Assembly (NCBI GenBank): GCA_044359155.1
Contig: JBIKMR010000192.1
Span: forward strand, 1-8,581
Direction of reading: 5' to 3'
DNA from: WGMK01 sp044359155
GTDB taxonomy: Bacteria; Hydrogenedentota; Hydrogenedentia; Hydrogenedentales; JAEUWI01
DNA: 8,581 nt
Below the pieces are notes generated by a model. It was not told where the DNA came from. It saw only the letters and a list, made by a program, of their open reading frames with translations, and did no database searches. Shown piece by piece: positions 1 to 5,520 of this stretch (position 1 is its first letter; every line of letters begins with the position of its first letter). The translations under genes were made by a program, and so were the position numbers.

Positions 1-489
1 CAAGAACTCACGCCCAAGCTGGGCACGGGCGACGTGGGCCGGGGGCGGCAGGTGTTCTTTGGCGAGAAGGTGGCCTGCGGTACGTGCCATGCCATCGGCG
101 CGGAAGGCGGCACTCTGGGCCCCGACTTGACCACGGTGGGCGCGGTGCGCTCCGGCGGCGACCTGCTCGAGGCGCTCCTCTTTCCCAACGCCAGCATCGT
201 GCAGGGATACGAGAGCTACCGTGTGGACACCTTCGAGGCCTCGCTCATCGGCGTGCTGGGGCGCGAGACGGCGGATGGCGTGACGGTGCGCACGGCGGCC
301 ACCGAGGAAACCTATGTGCCCCGCGCGGATATCACGGCGATGGAGCAATACCCGCTGTCGCTGATGCCCGAGGGGCTGGATGCGGGAATCACCGAGGACG
401 AACTCATCGACCTGCTGGCCTTCCTGCAATCGTTGAACAAGGAACAGTGGCTGTTGCCAGAACGCCGCGAGGTTGCCGCGCATGAGTAA
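1..489 (+). CDS. C-terminal part of a cytochrome c / heme-binding domain protein (Pirellula/Verrucomicrobium type), 5' truncated
   Basis: The frame is open from base 1, so this is the C-terminal 162 residues of a longer protein whose start lies outside the window. A CGTCH motif (residues 26-30 of the visible part) gives the two cysteines and the proximal histidine for covalent c-type heme. The conserved tail SLMPEGL has its Met near residue 122, a plausible distal heme ligand. The pattern GPDLT, FPNASIVQGYESY, then SLMPEGL followed by ELIDLLAFLQSL matches the domain that Planctomycetes and Verrucomicrobia carry at the end of large secreted dehydrogenase or beta-propeller proteins. Its role is probably periplasmic electron transfer from an N-terminal catalytic domain not seen here. 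The stop overlaps the next gene's start, so the two are likely one operon. A GTG at 34 is internal, not a start. The domain call is firm; the identity of the whole protein is unknown. Confidence 0.85.
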   Translation, partial: QELTPKLGTGDVGRGRQVFFGEKVACGTCHAIGAEGGTLGPDLTTVGAVRSGGDLLEALLFPNASIVQGYESYRVDTFEASLIGVLGRETADGVTVRTAATEETYVPRADITAMEQYPLSLMPEGLDAGITEDELIDLLAFLQSLNKEQWLLPERREVAAHE

Positions 490-1870
490 GCTTCGTCTGT
501 GTTGGTCCGTGTTGGCCGGTGTTGTAGTAGTGCTGTGCGCGCTGTCGGCACACGCCGCCGAGCAGCCCTTGCGCGTGGCCTATTTTCAGGCAGACGTAAC
601 CCCGCCGATGGGCACGCCGCTGTGTTGCGCCGGCAACAATCCCCCGGCGGCGGCGGTGGATGATCCCCTCAGCGCGCGCGGTCTGGTGCTGCTGCCACAG
701 GGGCAGGCACCCATCGTGATCTGCGCGGTGGACTGGGTGGGCATTGCCAACGAATCGCACGATGCATGGCGCGCAGCCCTTGCCGATGCGGCAGGCACCA
801 CCGCCGACCGCGTGGCCGTGCAAGCACTGCATCAGCACGATGCGCCCGAGGACGACCAGCAGACCGAGGCCTGGCTTGCGGAGCGCGGCATGGGCGGGCT
901 GGTGCACAACGCAGAGTTCTGCGAAGAAGCGCGCGCCAACGTGGCCGATGCCGTGCGCAAGGCGCTGCGCAAGACGAAACCCGTAACGGCGGTGGGCGTT
1001 GGCACGGCAGAGGTGGACCGGGTGGCGTCGAACCGGCGCATACTCGGGCCAGACGGCAAGGTGGTGGCGGTGCGATGGACGGCGACGAAAGACCCGGCGG
1101 TGCGCGCGGAACCGGAAGGCACCATTGATCCACTGGTGAAGTGCATCAGCCTATGGAACAAGGAAACCCCCGTGGCGGTGCTCACGTATTACGCCACGCA
1201 CCCGCAGAGCCACTACGGCAAGGGGCGCGTGAGCACCGACTTTGTGGGCATGGCGCGCGCCCTGCGGGAATCGGCCATGCCCGACCTGCCGCACATCCAT
1301 TTCAACGGCGCGGCGGGCAACATCGGCGCGGGCAAATACAACGACGGCGAACCCGCGAACCGCGCCGTGCTGGCGGATAGGCTTGCCGATGGAATGCGCC
1401 GCGCGTGGGAAGCCACGGTGAAGACGCCTCTGTCGAAGGGCGACATCGCCTGGCACCTGCGCGAGACCGTGCTGCCCGTGCGCACCGAGATCGACGACGC
1501 GCGCGAACAGGCGACGCTGGACAACGCGGAAGAACTAAAGCCGCCGCGCGTAGCCGCCGCTTCGGAATTGGCCTTCCGCAAGCGCATGGCGGCGGGGCAT
1601 GGCATCCCGATCACCCGGCTGAAGCTGGGGCCAATCGATCTGCTGCAACTGCCGGGCGAGTTGTTCGTGGAATACCAACTCGCCGCGCAGTCCATGCAGC
1701 CGGGCCGCACGGTGTGCATGGCGGCTTATGGCGACTACGGCCCCGGCTACATCGGCACGGCGATATCCTACGAACAAGGCGGCTACGAGACGCAGCTCTA
1801 TACCTCGCGCACCAGCGCAGCGGTCGAGGTGGTGTTGACGGATACGATCAAGGGATTGCTCGATGAGTAG
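482..1870 (+). CDS. Secreted neutral/alkaline ceramidase-like protein
   Basis: The product has 462 residues. ATG 482 is preferred because GAGG lies at 469-472, 9 bases upstream, and a signal peptide follows directly: basic start MSKLR, hydrophobic core to about residue 22, and AHA-type cleavage near residue 25. An in-frame TTG at 473 would only add three residues. The pattern fits the N-terminal metal domain of neutral ceramidases: HQHDAP (H117, H119), YATHPQSHYG (H240, H244), PGELFVEY (E393) and GDYGPGYIG (Y419, Y423) sit where the family places its two His, Glu and Tyr zinc ligands. At the nucleophile loop, where true ceramidases have G[DN]-x-SPN, this protein has GNIGAGKYN (279-287), so the catalytic Ser appears to be Gly. 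It also lacks the C-terminal immunoglobulin-like domain of ceramidases of about 650 residues. It may be a metal-dependent amidase or esterase of another specificity. It overlaps the cytochrome gene by 8 bases (ATGAGTAA), suggesting coupled translation. Confidence 0.85.
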   Translation: MSKLRLCWSVLAGVVVVLCALSAHAAEQPLRVAYFQADVTPPMGTPLCCAGNNPPAAAVDDPLSARGLVLLPQGQAPIVICAVDWVGIANESHDAWRAALADAAGTTADRVAVQALHQHDAPEDDQQTEAWLAERGMGGLVHNAEFCEEARANVADAVRKALRKTKPVTAVGVGTAEVDRVASNRRILGPDGKVVAVRWTATKDPAVRAEPEGTIDPLVKCISLWNKETPVAVLTYYATHPQSHYGKGRVSTDFVGMARALRESAMPDLPHIHFNGAAGNIGAGKYNDGEPANRAVLADRLADGMRRAWEATVKTPLSKGDIAWHLRETVLPVRTEIDDAREQATLDNAEELKPPRVAAASELAFRKRMAAGHGIPITRLKLGPIDLLQLPGELFVEYQLAAQSMQPGRTVCMAAYGDYGPGYIGTAISYEQGGYETQLYTSRTSAAVEVVLTDTIKGLLDE

Positions 1871-1893
1871 GTGCCAGATATATCTGGCACCTA
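1868..1893. repeat. 26-base perfect palindrome between convergent genes
   Basis: The left arm TAGGTGCCAGATA is followed directly by its exact reverse complement. The dyad centre lies between 1880 and 1881, and the first three bases are the TAG stop of the ceramidase-like gene. The 3' end of the minus-strand M23 gene begins 3 bases further on. As RNA it could form an 11-bp stem with a UAUA loop in either direction, which suits a bidirectional transcript end between convergent genes. No U-run follows on either strand, so it is not a textbook intrinsic terminator. A protein-binding dyad or a dispersed palindromic repeat is an equally possible reading. Confidence 0.8.
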
Positions 1894-1895
1894 TG

Positions 1896-2402
1896 TTACT
1901 TCGCTAAATACCCCATCGGGTCCACGGGTTGTCCTTCTTTCCGCACCTCATAGTGCAAGTGGTTGGCGGTGGCGTTGCCGGTGCGGCCCACGTCGCCGAT
2001 GTGCTGGCCCTGTTGCACCGCATCTCCTTGGCCCACGCGACGCTTCTTCAGGTGGGCGTAGGCCGTGGCCGTGCGGCTGTCGTGCTCCACCACGATGACG
2101 TTGCCGTAATCCCCCTGCTGCCCGGAGAACGACACCACGCCGTTGGCCGTAACGTATACCGGCGTGCCCTCGGGCGCCTGAATATCCAGCCCCTTGTGCA
2201 GGCGCATCTTGCCAGTGCCGGGTTGCTTCCGCATTCCAAAGGGTGACGACAGCCGTGCCTCGGGATGTTGTATGGGCCAGATGTTGGGGGTGGTGGAGCC
2301 GCCCCTGCCGCCCCCGCCGGGCGTGGTGGCGCAGCCCGCCAGCGCGATGGCGAGGCAAAACACCGAAACTCGAATTCCTTGCGCGGACAGCCGACTAAAC
2401 AC
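1896..2402 (-). CDS. M23 (LytM/NlpD-like) peptidase lipoprotein
   Basis: The product has 168 residues and begins at GTG (2402-2400 on the minus strand). An AGGGAG ribosome-binding site lies 9 bases upstream. The N-terminus is a lipoprotein signal with lipobox LAGC, lipidated Cys at residue 24, and a Gly/Ser/Thr-rich linker (about 28-38) follows. The M23 domain fills the rest: HKGLD supplies H69 and D73 and HLH (148-150) supplies H150, the expected zinc ligands. H117 in YAHL and H148 are the expected catalytic histidines. All are present, so an active endopeptidase that cuts peptidoglycan cross-links is likely, anchored to a membrane facing the cell wall. Some NlpD-like proteins are only activators, but they usually lose these ligands. 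No LysM domain is present, so the protein is short for the NlpD type. It converges on the ceramidase-like gene and diverges from the first P450 gene. The family call is firm; the cellular role is inferred. Confidence 0.93.
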   Translation of the reverse strand: MFSRLSAQGIRVSVFCLAIALAGCATTPGGGGRGGSTTPNIWPIQHPEARLSSPFGMRKQPGTGKMRLHKGLDIQAPEGTPVYVTANGVVSFSGQQGDYGNVIVVEHDSRTATAYAHLKKRRVGQGDAVQQGQHIGDVGRTGNATANHLHYEVRKEGQPVDPMGYLAK

Positions 2403-2411
2403 TAGGATGCA

Positions 2412-2417
2412 CTCCCT
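2412..2417 (-). promoter_or_regulatory. Ribosome-binding site of the M23 lipoprotein gene
   Basis: Read on the minus strand this is AGGGAG, separated by 9 bases from the GTG start at 2402. It supports GTG as the initiation codon, since no ATG lies nearby in frame. Confidence 0.6.
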
Positions 2418-2422
2418 ATACT
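2417..2422 (+). promoter_or_regulatory. Candidate -10 element of the first P450 gene
   Basis: TATACT matches the sigma-70 type -10 consensus at five of six positions. It lies in the 47-base divergent spacer between the M23 gene and the first P450 gene, 33 bases before ATG 2456. No good -35 box stands 16-18 bases upstream, where the sequence lies inside the start of the M23 gene. The element overlaps the M23 ribosome-binding site by one base, so both genes would share this very small control region. Confidence 0.35.
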
Positions 2423-2443
2423 TTGGGCCTCATTCCTACCTAA

Positions 2444-2448
2444 GAGGG
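2444..2448 (+). promoter_or_regulatory. Ribosome-binding site deciding the P450 no. 1 start
   Basis: GAGGG stands only about 2 bases from ATG 2450 but about 7-8 bases from ATG 2456. The spacing favours the second ATG. Confidence 0.55.
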
Positions 2449-2455
2449 CATGGCC

Positions 2456-3826
2456 ATGTCCAGCGAGAGCGTCACCCTTCCGGAACCCCGCATAGCCGCC
2501 ACCAGCGCGCCCGGCCCCGGCTTCTTCAAGTCGTGGTACTTTATCTACCGCTGGCCCGAGCACCGAATCAAGCCGATGCAAGAGGCTCATGCGAAGTACG
2601 GCGACTTCATGCGCATCAACCTCGGCGGCCTGTCGCTCTTCCTCACCACCCGCCCCGATCTGGTGCAAGACACGCTGGTGTCGAAGCACAAGGATTTCCA
2701 CAAGGACCGCTACTACTTCTTCCTCAAGCTGATTCTCGGGCATGGCCTGCTGACCAGCGAGGACGAACACCACCTGCGCCAGCGCCGCATGATACAGCCC
2801 GCCTTCCACCGCGAGCGCGTGGCGGGATACGGCGAGGCGATGGTCCACTTTAGCGACAAGATGCGCAACGAGTGGCGCGATGGCGAGAGCGTCGACATCT
2901 ACACCGCGATGGGCAAGCTGGCGCTGGACATCGTGGGCAAGACGTTGTTCAACACCGACGTGGCGCACGAGGCCGAGCGCGTGGCGCACATCCTCGAAAC
3001 CGTGTTATCCATGGACGGGCGCTTCGTGAATCCATTTGGCAAGCTGATTGCCAAACTGCCCTTGCCGGGCAACCGGAAATTCTATGGCGCGATTGCCGAG
3101 CTGGACACCATTCTCTACCGCATGATCGGCGAGCACCGCGCCAGTGGCGACCAAGGGGATCTGCTGTCCATGCTGTTGATGGCGCAGGACGAGGACGACG
3201 GCAAGGGCATGACCGACAAGCAGGTGCGCGACGAGGTGACCACGCTGTTCCTCGCCGGGCACGAGACCACCGCCATTGCGCTCACGTGGACGTGGTACCT
3301 GTTGAGCCAGCACCCCGAGGTGGAAGCGAAGCTGCACGAGGAGCTGGACCGTGTGCTCGAGGGGCGGCGCCCCACGGCGGCGGACTATGCCAACCTGCCC
3401 TACACCTACCGCGTGTTCAAGGAAGCCATGCGCCTGTATCCGCCCGCGTACATAATTGGCCGCGAGGCCATACGCGAGACCGAGGTTGGGCCCTACACCA
3501 TGAAAAAGGGCGACATCGTGATAATGTCGCAATACATCATCCAGCGCGACCCCAAGTATTACCGCGACCCCGAACGATTCGACCCCGACCGCTGGCTGCC
3601 CGAGAACTGCGAGGGCCTGCCCAAGTTCGCTTACTTCCCCTTTGGTGGCGGGCGGCGGCTCTGCGTGGGCGAAGCCTTTGCCTGGATGGAGGGCGTGCTG
3701 GTCATCGCCACGCTCGCGCAGAAGTGGCGCTTTGAACTGAAGCCCGGCCACCAGATCGGCCTGAACCCCAACGTGACCCTGCGCCCCAAGGGCGGTATGC
3801 CCATGATTGCGCACGCGCGCGGGTAG
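2456..3826 (+). CDS. Cytochrome P450 (array member 1)
   Basis: The product has 456 residues and is a complete single-domain P450. ATG 2456 is chosen over ATG 2450 on ribosome-site spacing, and because its MSSES start resembles the MSHQE and MSTQE starts of array members 3 and 4. Motifs in order: the C-helix region RQRRMIQPAFHRERV near 108-122, I-helix AGHETT (267-272) with the Glu-Thr proton-relay pair, K-helix E323-x-x-R326, PDRW (377-380) in the PERF position, and the heme loop FGGGRRLCVG with the thiolate Cys at 403. All key residues are present, so it should bind heme and activate oxygen. There is no signal peptide, clear membrane anchor or fused reductase domain, so it is probably cytosolic and needs separate redox partners. 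The layout resembles the bacterial P450s related to the CYP4/CYP102 side of the superfamily; I do not assign a CYP family or a substrate. It is the most diverged of the three complete copies. Confidence 0.95.
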   Translation: MSSESVTLPEPRIAATSAPGPGFFKSWYFIYRWPEHRIKPMQEAHAKYGDFMRINLGGLSLFLTTRPDLVQDTLVSKHKDFHKDRYYFFLKLILGHGLLTSEDEHHLRQRRMIQPAFHRERVAGYGEAMVHFSDKMRNEWRDGESVDIYTAMGKLALDIVGKTLFNTDVAHEAERVAHILETVLSMDGRFVNPFGKLIAKLPLPGNRKFYGAIAELDTILYRMIGEHRASGDQGDLLSMLLMAQDEDDGKGMTDKQVRDEVTTLFLAGHETTAIALTWTWYLLSQHPEVEAKLHEELDRVLEGRRPTAADYANLPYTYRVFKEAMRLYPPAYIIGREAIRETEVGPYTMKKGDIVIMSQYIIQRDPKYYRDPERFDPDRWLPENCEGLPKFAYFPFGGGRRLCVGEAFAWMEGVLVIATLAQKWRFELKPGHQIGLNPNVTLRPKGGMPMIAHARG

Positions 3827-3861
3827 GGCAACGCAAGCAAAACCATAGCCAGTATTCCGTC

Positions 3862-3881
3862 ATTCCTGCGAAGGCAGGAAT
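3862..3881. repeat. Short hairpin repeat of the dispersed ATTCC...GGAAT type
   Basis: ATTCCTGC, a GAAG loop and GCAGGAAT form a perfect 8-bp stem. Together with the flanking CGTC and CCAG it closely resembles the short palindromic repeats scattered between genes of many proteobacteria and other bacteria (compare the neisserial dRS3 core ATTCC...GGAAT). It lies 35 bases after the stop of P450 no. 1, so it may also act as a transcript 3' end. Copy number in this genome cannot be seen from the window. Confidence 0.7.
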
Positions 3882-3891
3882 CCAGTTCCGC

Positions 3892-3924
3892 TGTCGCTTG
3901 CGGGCGACCTTCGCCCGCGCGACA
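3892..3924. repeat. Second hairpin, part of the same intergenic repeat block
   Basis: The outer arms TGTCG (3892-3896) and CGACA (3920-3924) enclose an inner perfect 8-bp stem, GCGGGCGA (3900-3907) with TCGCCCGC (3911-3918) and a CCT loop. The result is one long interrupted hairpin that ends 10 bases before the proposed TTG start of P450 no. 2. With the hairpin at 3862-3881 it makes a two-stem block filling most of the spacer. It could hinder read-through or stabilise an upstream transcript. Confidence 0.6.
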
Positions 3925-3934
3925 AGACCACCAC

Positions 3935-5293
3935 TTGCAGAACAAGGAGCACGCTATCGCCACCCCCCTGCCCACGCCCCCGGCGGTGCCGCTGTGGGCC
4001 TGCATCATCGGGTCCTTCATCTGGTGGATAGACCGAATCGGCGACCAGACCCGAATGCGCGACCGTTTTGGCGACGTAACGCTGGTGCGCTTTGGGCCAC
4101 TGCGGCTCTATTTCATCTGCCACCCCGACACCATCCAGGAATGCCTCGTCACCCGCCACAAGGATTTCCAGAAGAGCAGCCTCTACTACTACCTCAAGCT
4201 CGTCCTCGGGCAGGGGCTGGTGACCAGCGAAGGCGAGTTCCACATGCGGCAGCGCCGCATGATGCAGCCCGCTTTTCACCGCGAGCGCGTGCGCGACTAT
4301 GGCAAGGCGATGGTGGAACACGCTGCCCAGGCGCGCGACAGCTACCGCGAGGGCGAAGCCATCGACCTGAACCGCGACATGATGCGCGTCACACTCAACA
4401 TCGTTGGCCGCGCTTTGTTTGGCGCAGACCTCTCCGCCGAGGTGGACCGCGTGGGCCACGCCATGGACGCGCTCCTGCGCATGGACTACATCTTCCTCAA
4501 CCCCTTCGCCCCCATCATTGCGAGTTTGCCCATTCCCGTAAACCGCACCCGCAAGGCCATGACCGCCGAACTCGACGACGTGCTCTACCGCATGATTGCC
4601 AACCACCGCGCCAGCGGAGACACCGGCGACCTGCTGTCCATGCTGCTGGCCGCGCGCGATGAAGACGACAACACCGGCATGACCGACAAGCAGGTGCGCG
4701 ACGAGGCCGTCACCCTCTTCCTCGCCGGGCACGAAACCACCGCCAGCGTCCTCACCTTTGCGTGGCACCTGCTCTCGCAGCACCCCGCCGAGGAAGCCCG
4801 CTTCCACGACGAGCTCGACCGCGTACTGGCCGGGCGCACCCCCACCCCGGATGACTACCCCGCCCTGGTCTATACCCGCCAGATCGTCGCCGAGTCCATG
4901 CGGCTCTATCCCCCCGCATGGATGTTCGCCCGTGAAGCCACCTGCGACACCGAGCTCGGCGGATACACCGTGCCCAAGGGCACCCAGATCATCATCTCCA
5001 GCTACGTCGCCCAGCACGACCCCCGCTGGCACCCCGACCCCGAAGCCTTCAACCCCGACCGCTTCACCGAAGAAGCCACCGCCTCCCGCCCCAAGTTCTC
5101 CTTCTTCCCCTTCGGAGGCGGCAACCGCCTCTGCATCGGCGAAGGCTTCGCCTGGATGGAAGCCGTGCTGGTCCTCGCCACCATCGGCCAACGCTGGACA
5201 TTCCGCCACCCCAATGGCAAGCCCCTCAAGCTGGACCCACGGGTGACGCTCCGCCCGAAGGGCGGATTGAAGATGGTGCCGGTGGGACGGTGA
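3935..5293 (+). CDS. Cytochrome P450 (array member 2), non-ATG start
   Basis: The product has 452 residues if read from TTG 3935. No in-frame ATG exists near the 5' end or upstream. TTG gives MQNKEHAIA, which lines up with MSTQEVIVA of array member 4, so it is preferred. A fine AAGGAG (3944-3949) stands 6 bases before an ATC codon at 3956, a rare alternative start. Motifs: RQRRMMQPAFHRERV (105-119), I-helix AGHETT (264-269), ExxR E320/R323, PDRF (374-377), and heme loop FGGGNRLCIG with Cys 400. All are intact, so it is an active-type P450 lacking a fused reductase. The segment around 18-32 (VPLWACIIGSFIWWI) is more hydrophobic than in the paralogues and might associate with membrane. It is closest to array member 3: they share long identical blocks around the I-helix and the heme loop. 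Codon choice is strongly C-ending, especially after about base 4700, unlike member 3. The substrate is unknown. Confidence 0.93.
   Translation: MQNKEHAIATPLPTPPAVPLWACIIGSFIWWIDRIGDQTRMRDRFGDVTLVRFGPLRLYFICHPDTIQECLVTRHKDFQKSSLYYYLKLVLGQGLVTSEGEFHMRQRRMMQPAFHRERVRDYGKAMVEHAAQARDSYREGEAIDLNRDMMRVTLNIVGRALFGADLSAEVDRVGHAMDALLRMDYIFLNPFAPIIASLPIPVNRTRKAMTAELDDVLYRMIANHRASGDTGDLLSMLLAARDEDDNTGMTDKQVRDEAVTLFLAGHETTASVLTFAWHLLSQHPAEEARFHDELDRVLAGRTPTPDDYPALVYTRQIVAESMRLYPPAWMFAREATCDTELGGYTVPKGTQIIISSYVAQHDPRWHPDPEAFNPDRFTEEATASRPKFSFFPFGGGNRLCIGEGFAWMEAVLVLATIGQRWTFRHPNGKPLKLDPRVTLRPKGGLKMVPVGR
3944..3949 (+). promoter_or_regulatory. Possible ribosome-binding site inside the assigned P450 no. 2 start
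   Basis: AAGGAG is the best Shine-Dalgarno match in this spacer, but it lies 3' of TTG 3935 and has no ATG, GTG or TTG at proper distance; the codon 6 bases on is ATC (3956). Either translation starts at ATC, or the match is simply the Lys-Glu codons of the N-terminus, as the paralogues' Gln-Glu suggests. Confidence 0.3.
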
Positions 5294-5301
5294 GGGGGGC
5301 G

Positions 5302-5433
5302 GGTGTCCGCAGATAGGAAAGAAGGTGGCAGATGAGGAGGCCCTGCTTTGCCTCTTCGCGCCTTTGCGTGAAATCCCCATACACTATCTCTTCTTCCCCT
5401 ATCTGCGCTCATCTGCGTACCTCTGCGGACACC
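5302..5433. repeat. Palindromic interspersed element with 12-base terminal inverted repeats
   Basis: GGTGTCCGCAGA (5302-5313) is exactly inverted as TCTGCGGACACC (5422-5433). Nested inside are a 10-base inverted pair (5308-5317 with 5398-5407) and a 9-base pair (5328-5336 with 5408-5416). The right arm carries TCTGCG at 5402, 5412 and 5422, an exact 10-base period. The middle (about 5350-5375) reads like the CTTCGCGCCTTTGCGTGAAA repeats that recur between genes in many environmental bacteria. No transposase is encoded, so it is a non-autonomous or non-mobile repeat. It starts 8 bases after the stop of P450 no. 2 and leaves about 87 bases before P450 no. 3. Long frames that cross it are not credible genes. 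Confidence 0.65.
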
Positions 5434-5491
5434 TCTCTTTCTGTACTGGCCCCTGTAACCGATTGCACGCTCCTCGACACAATAGTTACGG

Positions 5492-5497
5492 TACGAT
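5492..5497 (+). promoter_or_regulatory. Candidate -10 element of P450 no. 3
   Basis: TACGAT lies 23 bases before ATG 5521, in a context GTACGATCCGC that resembles GTATGATACCGC before P450 no. 4. No clear -35 box is seen at standard spacing, so the call rests on that similarity. Confidence 0.25.
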
Positions 5498-5510
5498 CCG
5501 CATTCACCGT

Positions 5511-5514
5511 GGAG
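5511..5514 (+). promoter_or_regulatory. Ribosome-binding site of P450 no. 3
   Basis: GGAG ends 6 bases before ATG 5521. It fixes this ATG as the start and argues against the open frame that extends 63 codons further upstream through the repeat element. Confidence 0.6.
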
Positions 5515-5520
5515 TCCCTC

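Noticed and set aside
1868..1893. Classic Rho-independent terminator
   Set aside because: The stem is strong, but neither strand has a following U-run; I list it as a palindrome with termination as one possibility.
3005..3814. Open frame of 269 codons on the minus strand opposite P450 no. 1
   Set aside because: It lies fully inside a P450 gene with intact motifs, and its translation shows no domain.
3844..3900. Insertion-sequence remnant in the spacer between P450 genes 1 and 2
   Set aside because: There is no transposase fragment, no flanking duplication and no long terminal inverted repeat; only short hairpins are visible.
3860..5380. Open frame of 506 codons on the minus strand opposite P450 no. 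2
   Set aside because: It mirrors the real P450 codons on the other strand, has a low-complexity Gly/Val/His-rich translation without any domain pattern, and runs into the repeat elements at both ends. GC-rich third positions create such antisense frames.
5401..5427. CRISPR-like or tandem repeat array from TCTGCG at 10-base spacing
   Set aside because: Only three very short units occur, without spacer-repeat architecture or cas genes; they are better seen as part of the palindromic element.
5332..5520. Upstream in-frame extension of P450 no. 3 by 63 residues
   Set aside because: The extension is translated from the interspersed repeat. ATG 5521 has a proper GGAG and matches the start of the fourth paralogue.
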